DNA of 64,000 nt from Prevotella sp. S7-1-8 (GCF_000758925.1 NZ_JRNC01000031.1:1-64000); one strand, 5' to 3'; counted from the first letter of the stretch, positions 25,460 through 34,791 are shown. Program-made: numbers and translations. The notes: generated by a model from the letters alone, not told the origin.

Positions 25460-27895
25460 ATGAAAGTATTGAAGTTTGGCGGAACATCAGTAGGTTCCGT
25501 GGAGAGTATTCACAGTTTAAAACGCATTGTAGAGAAAGAGGCGCGACACCAACCTGTTATCGTCGTTGTAAGCGCGCTCGGCGGAATAACCGACAAACTC
25601 ATATCCACCTCCCAACTTGCTGTTGAGGGTGATGAAAACTGGAAAAAAGAGTACGAGCAAATGGTGGAGCGCCATCATAAAATCGTCGATACCATCATCA
25701 CCAACACCAAAGATCGCGAGCTGTTATTTAATAAGGTAGACGCATTGCTTACCGAGCTCCATTCCATCTATTACGGAGTATATCTCATACACGACCTTAG
25801 CAAGAAAACCTTAGACACCATCGTGAGTTATGGAGAGCGCTTAAGCTCAAACATAGTGAGCACATTTGTTCGGGGCTCAAAACTCTATGACGCGCGCGAG
25901 TTTATCAAGACAGAGGTCGTAAATGGCAAGAACACACTTGACAGTGAGCTGACAACCAAATTGGTTATAGACTCTTTTAAAGATTTGCCACGCGTTTCTC
26001 TTGTGCCGGGTTTTATCGCCACGGATAAAAATTCGGGCGACACCACCAATCTTGGGCGTGGAGGCTCTGATTACACGGCGGCTATTATTGCCGCCACATT
26101 AGACGCGAAAACTTTAGAAATATGGACAGACGTGGACGGCTTTATGACTGCCGACCCCAAGGTTATACGGTCAGCTTATACTATTGACGAACTTAGTTAT
26201 CTGGAAGCTATGGAGCTTTGCAACTTCGGCGCGAAGGTTATCTATCCTCCTACGATATATCCTGTATGCATTAAAAACATTCCGATACATGTCAAGAACA
26301 CTTTTAATCCTGGAAATAGGGGTACGGTTATTAAGGGCAAAATAGAGAATAACAGCAAGGCTATCCGTGGAATTTCAAGTATCAAGGGCACTACACTGAT
26401 CACCGTGTCCGGTCTCTCGATGGTGGGAGTGATAGGTGTGAACAGACGAATATTCACCGCGCTCGCCGACAAAGGCATCAGCGTGTTTCTCGTCGCGCAA
26501 GCATCGTCAGAAAACTCCACATCCATAGGCGTTCGGGACGAGGATGCGGCAGCGGCCGTAAAAGTGCTCAACAAAGAGTTCAAGGCCGAGATTGACGATG
26601 GCGCGATGGCGCCAATGCAAGCGGAAAGCGATTTAGCCACCATTGCCATAGTGGGCGAGAACATGAAACACACGCCCGGAATAGCTGGAAAACTATTTGA
26701 GACATTAGGCCGAAGCGGCATTTCCGTCATAGCTTTTGCGCAAGGTGCCTCAGAAACCAACATTTCATTTGTGGTTGACACGAAGTATCTACGCAAATCA
26801 CTCAATGTCATTCACGACTCCTTTTTCCTGTCAGAGTATAACGTTCTCAACCTTTTCATCTGTGGCGTAGGCACTGTTGGCGGCAAACTTATTGAGCAAA
26901 TCCGCACTCAATACGAGGAGTTGAAAGAACATTCCAAACTGAAACTCAACGTGGTGGGTATCGCAAGTTCCAAAAACGCGATATTCGACCGTGAGGGTTT
27001 AGACCTTGACAACTATCGTGAATTGCTGAAAGTGTCTGCGCCAAGCACCCCGGAGAACTTGCGCGACCATATTCTCGATATGAATATCTTTAACTCCGTG
27101 TTCGTGGATTGCACCGCATCCAAAGACGTCGCGACACTGTATCAATCTTTTTTAAGCCATAATATCAGCGTGGTGACAGCCAACAAGATAGCCGCCAGTT
27201 CCAAATACGAGAATTACAGACTTTTGAAAGACACGGCCTTGGCACGTGGAGTAAAATTCCTTTATGAGACCAACGTGGGCGCCGGGCTGCCCATTATCGG
27301 GACCATTAACGACTTGAGAAACTCCGGCGACCGCATCTTGAAGATAGAGGCGGTGCTTAGCGGCACGCTCAATTTTATATTCAACGAGTTGTCTGCAACC
27401 GTGCCGTTCTCCGAGACCGTGAAGAGAGCAAGGCAGCAAGGCTATGCCGAGCCAGACCCGAGAATAGACCTGAGCGGCGTAGACGTTATAAGAAAATTGG
27501 TGATTTTGACACGCGAGGCAGGCTATCGAGTGGAACAGGACGACGTAAAAAAATCGCTATTTGTACCCGACGAATATTTTAAGGGCTCGGTGGAAGATTT
27601 TTGGCAAAGGCTGCCACAGCTTGACGCAGATTTTGAAAAGAAACGCGGCAAACTCGAGGCGGAGCGCAAACGCTGGCGATTTGTGGCCACAATGGAGGGG
27701 GGCGAAACGCGAGTCGCTCTGCAAGCGGTGGACCGCAACCACCCTTTCTATCGTTTGGAAGGAAGCAATAATATCGTCATGCTCACCACTGAACGATATA
27801 AAGAATATCCCATGCAAATCCAAGGCTATGGCGCCGGGGCGAGCGTTACAGCGGCTGGCGTGTTCGCCAATATCATGAGCATTGCCAACGTGTAA
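25460..27895 (+). CDS. thrA: Bifunctional aspartokinase/homoserine dehydrogenase
   Basis: An 811-residue fusion catalysing the first and third steps from aspartate to homoserine, feeding threonine and methionine. The aspartokinase domain (about 1-290) begins MKVLKFGGTSVGS and includes GRGGSDYTAA and IWTDVDGFMTADP. Two ACT-type regulatory domains follow (about 310-455), the usual site of threonine feedback. The homoserine dehydrogenase domain (about 465-805) has GVGTVGGKL and TANKIA, the substrate region GTLNFIFNE and GYAEPDPRIDLSGVDVIRK. Length and order match ThrA throughout. In many relatives it is followed by a phosphoglycerate-mutase-like gene and thrC; here it is monocistronic with 550 bp before gcvT. 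Confidence 0.97.
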   Translation: MKVLKFGGTSVGSVESIHSLKRIVEKEARHQPVIVVVSALGGITDKLISTSQLAVEGDENWKKEYEQMVERHHKIVDTIITNTKDRELLFNKVDALLTELHSIYYGVYLIHDLSKKTLDTIVSYGERLSSNIVSTFVRGSKLYDAREFIKTEVVNGKNTLDSELTTKLVIDSFKDLPRVSLVPGFIATDKNSGDTTNLGRGGSDYTAAIIAATLDAKTLEIWTDVDGFMTADPKVIRSAYTIDELSYLEAMELCNFGAKVIYPPTIYPVCIKNIPIHVKNTFNPGNRGTVIKGKIENNSKAIRGISSIKGTTLITVSGLSMVGVIGVNRRIFTALADKGISVFLVAQASSENSTSIGVRDEDAAAAVKVLNKEFKAEIDDGAMAPMQAESDLATIAIVGENMKHTPGIAGKLFETLGRSGISVIAFAQGASETNISFVVDTKYLRKSLNVIHDSFFLSEYNVLNLFICGVGTVGGKLIEQIRTQYEELKEHSKLKLNVVGIASSKNAIFDREGLDLDNYRELLKVSAPSTPENLRDHILDMNIFNSVFVDCTASKDVATLYQSFLSHNISVVTANKIAASSKYENYRLLKDTALARGVKFLYETNVGAGLPIIGTINDLRNSGDRILKIEAVLSGTLNFIFNELSATVPFSETVKRARQQGYAEPDPRIDLSGVDVIRKLVILTREAGYRVEQDDVKKSLFVPDEYFKGSVEDFWQRLPQLDADFEKKRGKLEAERKRWRFVATMEGGETRVALQAVDRNHPFYRLEGSNNIVMLTTERYKEYPMQIQGYGAGASVTAAGVFANIMSIANV

Positions 27896-28067
27896 GACCC
27901 GCCCGCCTTTTCAGGTGTCCCTGCCGAAAGAAAACGTAAACAGAACTGTTACAAAACGTTTCTTCTCTTTTGGAGAAAGTGGTATGATCACATAAACAAC
28001 CCCAAGGTCGTCATGTGCGAACAACTAAAAAACGGGACGTTTTTTTGATGCAAATGACAAGCAAATC

Positions 28068-28098
28068 TTGATGATAGCATAATGGCGATATATCTTTC
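28068..28098 (+). promoter_or_regulatory. Promoter-like element of an orphan transcript
   Basis: TTG (28068-28070), exactly 20 bp, TATCTTTC (28091-28098), one mismatch to TAnnTTTG. It points at the terminator at 28176-28213 with no ORF between. Confidence 0.5.
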
Positions 28099-28103
28099 AC
28101 TAT

Positions 28104-28213
28104 GCAACTTCAGAACAAATAAGAAACGAATAGACTGGCGTAGAAAAGTACCCACAACTATCAATATGCCACATTATAATGCGTCCAATATATTGAACGC
28201 ATTATTTTTTTTT
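28104..28213 (+). ncRNA. Candidate small RNA between thrA and gcvT
   Basis: Inferred from a promoter-like pair (28068-28098) and a canonical intrinsic terminator (28176-28213), which together bound a transcript of about 110 nt. No ORF with a start codon of useful length lies inside. The alternative is that the hairpin simply ends a long thrA 3' untranslated region. No known RNA family is recognised. Confidence 0.35.
28176..28213 (+). terminator. Intrinsic terminator upstream of gcvT
   Basis: Stem ATAATGCGT (28176-28184) / ACGCATTAT (28197-28205), extended inward by CAATATATTG, followed by a run of T to 28213. It either ends a small RNA or the thrA message. Confidence 0.85.
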
Positions 28214-28278
28214 CCAAAAAAGATTAGAATATTGACAATTTTTTATGATTAATATCTATTTATCTCAAAACTTTTTCT

Positions 28279-28286
28279 TAAGTTTG
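28279..28286 (+). promoter_or_regulatory. -7 element for the gcv operon
   Basis: TAAGTTTG fits TAnnTTTG, leaving a leader of about 150 nt before gcvT. No TTG lies at the expected distance upstream. Confidence 0.4.
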
Positions 28287-28443
28287 CAGACATAGAAAAA
28301 ACACAGAGCATTGTGCACATCATCATCCTCTTGTCAGAGGTTTAGACGGGCAACAATCTTAAACCTGATACGAATATGCATTGGCACGACGTTGACACTG
28401 CATTTAAAATTGAGAAAACAAAAACCATAATACTACAAAAACC

Positions 28444-29529
28444 TTGAATAAAAAAACCTGTCTTTATGAGCGTCACGCCGATATGGGTGCGCTCATCCAA
28501 TCTTTTGGGGGCTTCGACATGCCCATCCAGTATTCTTCCATCATAGAAGAGCACAACGCTGTACGCCAGCATTGTGGTGTCTTTGACGTTTCCCACATGG
28601 GCGAACTCTTTATAAAAGGTAAAGATGCCGAGCGTTTTGTCAACCACATCTATACCAACGACGTGTCCAACGCGCCCGTCTACCAAATTTTTTACGGCAT
28701 GATGCTTTATCCCAATGGTGGCACCGTGGACGATGTTTTGGTATACAAACTGGGCAAAGAAGAGTTTCTCATCGTTATGAACGCGGCCAACATTGACAAG
28801 GATGTGGAGTGGGTCACCAAGAACGCGGATGGTTTCGACGTGCAGATTGACAACGCGTCTGACCGTTACGGGCAATTGGCCGTGCAAGGCCCCGAGGCCG
28901 AACAAGTGATGAAAGAGGTTCTTGGGATAGATTGCCAAGACCTGAAATTCTATACCGCGAAGACCATTGATGACAATGATGGCGAGGTTATTGTCAGCCG
29001 AACGGGTTACACCGGCGAGGATGGATTTGAAATTTACGGCTCGCACAAGTACATCGTCGACCTATGGGACAAGCTCATGGCAAGCAAACGCTGTGTTCCA
29101 TGTGGATTGGGATGTCGTGACACCTTACGCTTCGAGGTTGGATTGCCACTTTATGGCAATGAGCTTTCAGACACCATCACGCCGGTGATGGCCGGATTGA
29201 GCATGTTCTGTAAGTTTGACAAACCGGAGTTTATCGGCAAGGAAGCGTTGCTTCAGCAGAAAGCGGAAGGCCCAGCCAAACGCCAACGCGGCATCCAACT
29301 GGAAGGGCACGCCATTCCACGGCATGGCTACAAAGTGTTCAAAGGCGACCGCGAAGTGGGCGAAGTAACCACTGGCTATCGGCTCATCTCCACGGACAAG
29401 AGTTGCGCGGTGGCCATGCTTGACCCTGAATTCAAACTTGGCGACACCTTGGAGATACAGATTAGAAAGAAAAAGGTGCCTGGAACGATTGTTAAAAAGA
29501 AATTCTACGAGAAGCATTACAAAAAATAA
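28444..29529 (+). CDS. gcvT: Glycine cleavage system T protein (aminomethyltransferase)
   Basis: Transfers the methylene group from the H-protein-bound aminomethyl to tetrahydrofolate, releasing ammonia. 361 residues. The start is taken as the TTG at 28444 (MNKKTCLYERHADMGALIQS). The frame upstream to the stop at 28411 has no ATG or GTG, and the first ATG (residue 14) would remove residues that align with the conserved N terminus of the family. Visible motifs are FGGFDMPIQYSSI, VFDVSHMGELFI, the folate-site region SRTGYTGEDGFEIY and CRDTLRFEVGLPLYGNEL. First gene of a five-gene operon; gcvH starts 22 bp downstream. Confidence 0.95.
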   Translation: MNKKTCLYERHADMGALIQSFGGFDMPIQYSSIIEEHNAVRQHCGVFDVSHMGELFIKGKDAERFVNHIYTNDVSNAPVYQIFYGMMLYPNGGTVDDVLVYKLGKEEFLIVMNAANIDKDVEWVTKNADGFDVQIDNASDRYGQLAVQGPEAEQVMKEVLGIDCQDLKFYTAKTIDDNDGEVIVSRTGYTGEDGFEIYGSHKYIVDLWDKLMASKRCVPCGLGCRDTLRFEVGLPLYGNELSDTITPVMAGLSMFCKFDKPEFIGKEALLQQKAEGPAKRQRGIQLEGHAIPRHGYKVFKGDREVGEVTTGYRLISTDKSCAVAMLDPEFKLGDTLEIQIRKKKVPGTIVKKKFYEKHYKK

Positions 29530-29551
29530 AACAACCTAAATATATTATTTT

Positions 29552-29911
29552 ATGACTTATTTCTGTGAATCACATGAATATGTTCGCGTAGAGGGCGAAT
29601 TTGGTTACATCGGCATTACAGACTATGCCCAGAAAGCATTAGGTAACATTGTCTACGTGGATATGCCCGACGTGGACGACGAACTCTCGGCCGGCGACGA
29701 CTTTGGAGCCGTTGAGAGCGTAAAGGCCGCCAGCGACTTGACAGCTCCGGTAAGCGGTGTCGTCGTAGAGGTGAACGAGGCTTTGGAAGACGAGCCGGCG
29801 CTCATCAACAAAGATGCCAACGCCAACTGGATCATCAAAGTTAAGCTCACCGATCCCTCAGAACTTGAAAACCTGATGAGCGAAGAGGATTATCTCGCAT
29901 CTGTTCAATAA
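29552..29911 (+). CDS. gcvH: Glycine cleavage system H protein
   Basis: Small lipoyl-carrier protein (119 residues) shuttling the aminomethyl intermediate between P, T and L proteins. The lipoylated residue is Lys58 in AVESVKAASDLTAPVSG, the exact family signature. HEYVRVEGEFGYIGITDYAQ at the N terminus and DANANWIIKVKL near the C terminus are also typical. Second gene of the gcv operon, 18 bp before gcvPA. Confidence 0.98.
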   Translation: MTYFCESHEYVRVEGEFGYIGITDYAQKALGNIVYVDMPDVDDELSAGDDFGAVESVKAASDLTAPVSGVVVEVNEALEDEPALINKDANANWIIKVKLTDPSELENLMSEEDYLASVQ

Positions 29912-29929
29912 GCCAGACTTAACAACTAT

Positions 29930-31246
29930 ATGTTCAAATATTTTCCACATACTCCCGATGACATCCAGCACATGCTTGATGTCATCGGGAAAAAGTCTTT
30001 GGACGATTTGTACGCAGACGTACCAAAAGACGTGCGCATTAAGGGAGACTACGACATCCCAAGCGCCAAGAGTGAGATTGAGATACGTAAATTTTTCCAA
30101 AAATTAGGCGAAAAGAACCAGCAAACCATTTGCTTTGCTGGTGCGGGAGCATACGACCATTATGTGCCAGCGGCAATACCGCAAATCACCTCGCGCTCAG
30201 AGTATCTCACAAGTTACACGCCATATCAGGCCGAAGTGTCACAAGGCACACTCCATTACATCTTCGAATACCAGACCATGATGGCCCGTCTCACGGGCAT
30301 GGAGGTTTCAAACGCTTCCATGTACGATGGTTCCACCGCCACGGCGGAAGCCGCGATGATGGCGTGCGCCTCCGTGAGGAAATCCAACAGGGTGCTCATA
30401 TCAGAGACCGTAGACCCCAAAGTGGTCGAGGTGGTGAAGACCTACGCCCATTTCCAAGGCATTGACATCGAGATGATACCACAGAAAAACGGCGTAACCG
30501 ACTTCGGCGCACTTCCAGACGCTTTGGCAAAGGGTGGCGTGGCCGGTGTCATCGCACAGCAACCCAACTATTATGGTAACATCGAAGACTTCTCGGGCAT
30601 AGCCGACACATGCCATGCCAAGAAAGCGTTGCTTATCATCAACAGCGTCGCCGCTGACCTCGCCTTGCTCAAATCGCCGGGCGAATGGGGAGCCGACATT
30701 GCCGTTGGAGAGGCTCAGAGCTTAGGCATACCTATGGCATGGGGCGGTCCATACCTTGGATATATGTGCACCACGCAAAAACACATGCGCAAAATGCCGG
30801 GACGTATCGTAGGCCAAACCGTCGACCAAGATGGGCGCAGGGTCTTCGTGCTAACCCTTCAGGCACGCGAACAACACATTCGTCGTGAGAAAGCCACGTC
30901 CAACATTTGCTCCAACCAAGGATTGATGACGCTTTGGGTTACACTCTATATGTCTCTGCTGGGCAAGAAGGGACTGCAAGAGGTGACGCAAAGAGGATGT
31001 GACGGAGCGCATTATCTGCACGACGCACTCGTGGCCACGGGGCATTTCAAAGACGCGTTTCCCGGGCAAGAGTTTCTCAACGAGTTCTGTGTCAAGTACG
31101 ATGGAGATCTCGATGCCTTGCAACAATTATGGCTCGAAAACGGATTTTTCGGTGGCATCAAGGTTTCTGACGACACACTGATGCTCGCCGTGACGGAGCA
31201 ACGAACCAAGGACGAGATAGACACATTGGTGAGTTTGATTAAATAA
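29930..31246 (+). CDS. gcvPA: Glycine dehydrogenase (decarboxylating) subunit 1
   Basis: N-terminal half of the split P protein, the PLP enzyme that decarboxylates glycine. 438 residues. Typical segments are YFPHTPDDIQHMLDVIGKKS, SYTPYQAEVSQGTLHYIFEY, the MTG motif MMARLTGMEVSNASMYDGST and QPNYYGNIEDF. This subunit lacks the PLP lysine, which is in subunit 2. It lies 15 bp before gcvPB. The split arrangement is common in anaerobes and archaea; many Bacteroidetes instead have a single-chain P protein. Confidence 0.97.
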   Translation: MFKYFPHTPDDIQHMLDVIGKKSLDDLYADVPKDVRIKGDYDIPSAKSEIEIRKFFQKLGEKNQQTICFAGAGAYDHYVPAAIPQITSRSEYLTSYTPYQAEVSQGTLHYIFEYQTMMARLTGMEVSNASMYDGSTATAEAAMMACASVRKSNRVLISETVDPKVVEVVKTYAHFQGIDIEMIPQKNGVTDFGALPDALAKGGVAGVIAQQPNYYGNIEDFSGIADTCHAKKALLIINSVAADLALLKSPGEWGADIAVGEAQSLGIPMAWGGPYLGYMCTTQKHMRKMPGRIVGQTVDQDGRRVFVLTLQAREQHIRREKATSNICSNQGLMTLWVTLYMSLLGKKGLQEVTQRGCDGAHYLHDALVATGHFKDAFPGQEFLNEFCVKYDGDLDALQQLWLENGFFGGIKVSDDTLMLAVTEQRTKDEIDTLVSLIK

Positions 31247-31261
31247 GGAGGAGCAACGACT

Positions 31262-32653
31262 ATGAATAACAAATTATATGGGCATCTCATTTTTGAGCTT
31301 AGCCACCCCGGACGACAAGGGTACAGCCTGCCTAAGGGCGAATTTCCACAACACGATTTGCCCCAAGGCTCGTTAAGAGCAAAGCAAGCCGACCTGCCCG
31401 AATGTGACGAGCTCACCGTAGTGAGACATTATACCAACCATAGCGGCAACAACTTCGGTGTGGATAACGGTTGTTATCCCTTGGGCTCTTGTACCATGAA
31501 GTACAATCCTAAGATAAACGACGAGATAGCTGCAAGCGCCGCTTTCCAAAACCTTCACCCACTTCAGCCCAAATCCACCACCCAAGGAGCAGAAGAGGCA
31601 GTGCGCACCTTGCGTAAAGTTTTGGCTTCCATTACCGGCATGGCCGACTTCACGTTGAAACCATGCGCAGGCGCTCACGGCGAGCTTACAGGCCTGATGA
31701 TTATCAGGGCCTACCATGAGAGCCGCGGCGACAGCAAGCGTGTCAAGGTTATCGTTCCAGACTCCGCGCACGGCACCAACCCCGCTTCCGCGGCAGTATG
31801 TGGACTTGAGGTTGTCGAAGTTAAAAGCAAACAGGACGGCACCGTGGATATCGACGACTTGCGGAGCAAGCTCGATGACAACGTGGCAGCCATGATGATG
31901 ACCAATCCCAACACCTTGGGACTGTTCGAGCACGATATTGAGGATATTGTCAAGATGGTTCACGACCGTGGCGGATTGATGTATTACGACGGCGCCAACC
32001 TTAACCCCCTACTCGGCGTATGCCGGCCTGGCGACATGGGATTTGACGTGGTTCACCTAAACCTGCACAAGACATTCTCCACCCCCCATGGTGGCGGCGG
32101 TCCTGGCAGCGGTCCCGTGGGTGTTCGCGAGGGCTTGCAAGAGTTCTTCCCCATGGTAAACCCATATCATGGCAATTTTCTTGTGGAACTGCGCGCGCTT
32201 ACCTACATCCTAACCCTCGGCAAAGAGAACATCAAGCAGGTTGGACCATTGGCCACACTAAACGCCACCTATATCAAATCTCGTCTCAAAGATGTATACG
32301 ACTTGCCCATCGATGGATTGTCCAAACATGAGTTTGTCTTTGATGGCCTGCGTGACAAGTCAACCGGCGTCACAACCATGGACGTGGCCAAACGCCTACT
32401 CGACTTTGGCTTCCACGCGCCCACCATCTACTTCCCGCTCCTTTTCCACGAGGCCATGATGATAGAACCAACCGAGAATGAAAGCTTGGAAACGCTCGAC
32501 AGCTTCGTTGACGTGATGCGACGCATCGCGAAAGAAGCCGCCGAACAGCCAGAAATTGTCAAGGGCGCACCACAACACACGCCCATTTCAAGAGTGGATG
32601 ACGTGATGGCCGCACGCAATCCCATCTTAATTTTCCCGGAGAGCGCGCAATGA
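31262..32653 (+). CDS. gcvPB: Glycine dehydrogenase (decarboxylating) subunit 2
   Basis: C-terminal half of the split P protein, carrying the PLP cofactor. 463 residues. The PLP lysine lies in VHLNLHKTFSTPHGGGGPG (about residue 270). CYPLGSCTMKYNPKIND near residue 75 and ELTGLMIIRAYHESRG and VPDSAHGTNPASAAVCG are further family motifs. The 3' end overlaps lpd by 4 bp (ATGA), so translation is coupled. Confidence 0.97.
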   Translation: MNNKLYGHLIFELSHPGRQGYSLPKGEFPQHDLPQGSLRAKQADLPECDELTVVRHYTNHSGNNFGVDNGCYPLGSCTMKYNPKINDEIAASAAFQNLHPLQPKSTTQGAEEAVRTLRKVLASITGMADFTLKPCAGAHGELTGLMIIRAYHESRGDSKRVKVIVPDSAHGTNPASAAVCGLEVVEVKSKQDGTVDIDDLRSKLDDNVAAMMMTNPNTLGLFEHDIEDIVKMVHDRGGLMYYDGANLNPLLGVCRPGDMGFDVVHLNLHKTFSTPHGGGGPGSGPVGVREGLQEFFPMVNPYHGNFLVELRALTYILTLGKENIKQVGPLATLNATYIKSRLKDVYDLPIDGLSKHEFVFDGLRDKSTGVTTMDVAKRLLDFGFHAPTIYFPLLFHEAMMIEPTENESLETLDSFVDVMRRIAKEAAEQPEIVKGAPQHTPISRVDDVMAARNPILIFPESAQ

Positions 32654-33975
32654 AAACAGATCTAATCATTATCGGCAGCGGTCCCGGTGGATACGAGACC
32701 GCCGCTTATGCCGCCTCGCAAGGGCTGCAAGTGATCATCGTCGAAGAGAAATACGCTGGTGGCACATGCCTCAACTGTGGTTGCATACCTACCAAATCTC
32801 TTGTGCATGACGCGGAGAAAGTGTTAGGGCGCGAAAACGGCGAGCAACTTTTCCGCGCGGCCATCGCTCGCAAAGACGCGGTCGTGGCTGGCCTTAGGCA
32901 GGGTGTGGAAGCCTTGATGAAGCAACCCGGCATAACCTTTATGCAGGGGCACGCTTCTTTCAAGACAGCCAAATCCATTGTCGTGAACGGCGAAGAGATA
33001 GAGGCTAACAACATCATTATCGCCACAGGCTCCACCGCCAAGTTGCCCCCCGTGCCAGGGTTGGGGGCCGACGGACAACCCGTGAGCCCATATTTCGTAA
33101 CCTCTGAGGGACTGCTCAGCCGAGAGGAATTGCCATCATCACTTTGTATCGTTGGCGCAGGTGTAATCGGCATGGAGATGGCGTCCATATTCGCGGCTTT
33201 CGGAACACAAGTCACCGTGGTGGAATTCTTAAAAGAATGTTTACCCACGATGGATGCCGAGATAGCGCGCCGCCTACGCAAAATCATGGAAAAACGGGGC
33301 ATCAAGTTCCATCTCGCCACCGCCATGCAGCGCATAGATGGCAACAAAGTAGTCATCAAAGACACCAAAAAGGGAACTGAGAGTTGTGTTGAGGCTGACG
33401 CCATACTCGTTGCCACGGGCAGGAAGCCACGCACGGAGGATCTTAATTTGGAAGGCATTGGCATTGAGACAAGTCGGATGGGTATCGTGACCAACGACAA
33501 CATGCAAACCAATCTGCCACACATCTACGCCATTGGCGACGTGAACGGTCGGCAGATGCTGGCTCACGCGGCTACGTTCCAAGGTAGGCGCGCCGTGAAC
33601 CACATACTTGGCGTAACTGACAACATACGTTTGGACATCATGCCAGCGGCCGTATTCACCTATCCAGAGGCAGCCTCCGTAGGGCCGACCGACGATTTTT
33701 GCAAAAACAACAGCATAGCTTTCACCACACGCAAGGTGCTTTGTCGCGCCAACGGCAGAGCGCAAGCTATGGAGCAAACAGACGGTTTTGTTAAGTTGCT
33801 CTTCGACGAGGCAAATCACGTTATCGCCTGCCACGCTTTCGGAGCTGGCGCTTCGAGCATCGTGCAAGAGGTAGCCTCACTCATGAATTTCGGCGTTACA
33901 CGCGAGCAATTGGTAGATATCGTCCATATCCACCCAACGCTCAATGAGCTTCTTTTAGATGCCGCCAAGGCGTAA
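32650..33975 (+). CDS. lpdA: Dihydrolipoyl dehydrogenase (L protein)
   Basis: FAD enzyme that reoxidises the lipoyl group of the H protein with NAD. 441 residues, somewhat shorter than the usual 460-475. FAD-binding GSGPGGYETA is at 9-18. The redox disulfide is Cys40-Cys45 in GGTCLNCGCIPTKS, with an extra Cys43 where most members have Val. The NAD motif is VGAGVIGMEMASIFAAFG (about 168-185). A second FAD motif is YAIGDVNG, and the C-terminal catalytic dyad is VHIHPTLNE. Last gene of the gcv operon, followed by a terminator at 34007; it may also serve other 2-oxoacid complexes. Confidence 0.95.
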   Translation: MKTDLIIIGSGPGGYETAAYAASQGLQVIIVEEKYAGGTCLNCGCIPTKSLVHDAEKVLGRENGEQLFRAAIARKDAVVAGLRQGVEALMKQPGITFMQGHASFKTAKSIVVNGEEIEANNIIIATGSTAKLPPVPGLGADGQPVSPYFVTSEGLLSREELPSSLCIVGAGVIGMEMASIFAAFGTQVTVVEFLKECLPTMDAEIARRLRKIMEKRGIKFHLATAMQRIDGNKVVIKDTKKGTESCVEADAILVATGRKPRTEDLNLEGIGIETSRMGIVTNDNMQTNLPHIYAIGDVNGRQMLAHAATFQGRRAVNHILGVTDNIRLDIMPAAVFTYPEAASVGPTDDFCKNNSIAFTTRKVLCRANGRAQAMEQTDGFVKLLFDEANHVIACHAFGAGASSIVQEVASLMNFGVTREQLVDIVHIHPTLNELLLDAAKA

Positions 33976-34006
33976 CGTCATTTCATTGGCAAACCTGTGA
34001 AACAGA

Positions 34007-34044
34007 AGACGAGTGTCCATTTTGCGACGCTCGTCTCTTTTTTT
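34007..34044 (+). terminator. Terminator of the gcv operon
   Basis: Stem AGACGAGTGTC / GACGCTCGTCT (11 bp with one G-U), loop of 8 nt, followed by CTTTTTTT; 32 bp after the lpd stop. Confidence 0.9.
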
Positions 34045-34616
34045 ATTACACGAAAAAAATATTTTCAAACGTGCGTCAACTATCATCGCGCCCCCAACGG
34101 ATGACCATGCCCACGCTTCCCAAACCCACAAAGGGCACGTCGCTCTTCAACCTTATGACAGGGGCGACACGCTAACCCACCATGACTGGAGATGTATACG
34201 CAAGTGAAAATACATGACAAAACCCCTCTTGAAACTCGCGTGTTTACAAACAGCGCGGACGATCGCCACGAATAAGCCCAAAATAAGCCTGTTTCATAAA
34301 TGCCTTAACATGAACGCCTTATGCCAAGAAACGAGCCATTGGCAAACAATATCCATATTTTTTCGTTGCCTTTAGTGCCTCTTCGTGGCACGATTAGATG
34401 CCAAACGCGTCGTCAATAAGCTCCCAACACAAAGCGTTTAGGCGCGAAAACGAACGTGATTGAGCCTTGATCACAAAAATAATATTATTTTTGCGCATCA
34501 CACAGCGTGTGCCATGTTTAAAAAGATGGCCCTTTCTCACGCTAAAACACACGTGTGGCAAGACACTGTTTTATTGATTTTTTTTACACAAAAAACATCA
34601 TTCCATCCGTGCGTCA
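34039..34616. repeat. Pair of degenerate direct elements
   Basis: At 34039-34078 and 34577-34616 a T-run leads to TTACAC, an A-run, a diverged spacer and then CGTGCGTCA. The distance from TACAC to CGTGCGTCA is 23 bp in both. The copies lie 538 bp apart in the same orientation. Confidence 0.5.
34474..34493. repeat. Perfect 20-bp palindrome
   Basis: CAAAAATAATATTATTTTTG reads the same on both strands. Each end is also a perfect -7 element (TATTTTTG), so it could be a pair of back-to-back promoters, though no -33 TTG is found at the right distance on either side. Confidence 0.6.
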
Positions 34617-34651
34617 GCGAATATTAATTACTGTTAAATAGGTGCTGTCGC

Positions 34652-34682
34652 TTGCATTTCATACAAATAGTACCTATCTTTG
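34652..34682 (+). promoter_or_regulatory. Promoter of the thi operon
   Basis: TTG (34652-34654), exactly 20 bp, TATCTTTG (34675-34682). It sits just upstream of the riboswitch, so the TPP aptamer lies in the 5' leader. Confidence 0.8.
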
Positions 34683-34702
34683 TAAAAAATAACAGAGTGT
34701 TC

Positions 34703-34791
34703 TGTCGAGGGGTGCAAACCCATTGGTTTGCTGAGATCATACCCGTTTAACCTGATGCAGATAATGCTGCCGTAGGGAATGTGAAACGACA
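34703..34791 (+). promoter_or_regulatory. TPP riboswitch (THI box)
   Basis: Contains the conserved elements in order: AGGGGTGC, TTTGCTGAGATCATACCCG, TTAACCTGATGCAG, ATAATGCTGCCGTAGGGAAT. An outer helix TGTCG/CGACA closes it. The aptamer binds thiamine pyrophosphate and lowers expression of the downstream genes. The 80 nt between it and thiD have no obvious terminator hairpin with a U-run, so control may be at translation; that is inference. Confidence 0.95.

Larger units (their letters stand above)
27896..28443. other. Intergenic region between thrA and gcvT
   Basis: 548 bp. It holds a candidate small RNA unit (promoter 28068-28098, terminator 28176-28213) and the gcvT -7 element (28279-28286). 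I see no riboswitch fold of the glycine type and no protein gene. Confidence 0.6.

Noticed and set aside
28214..28443. Glycine riboswitch upstream of gcvT
   Set aside because: The conserved glycine-aptamer bulge and GGAGAG-type helix are absent; only ordinary leader sequence is seen.
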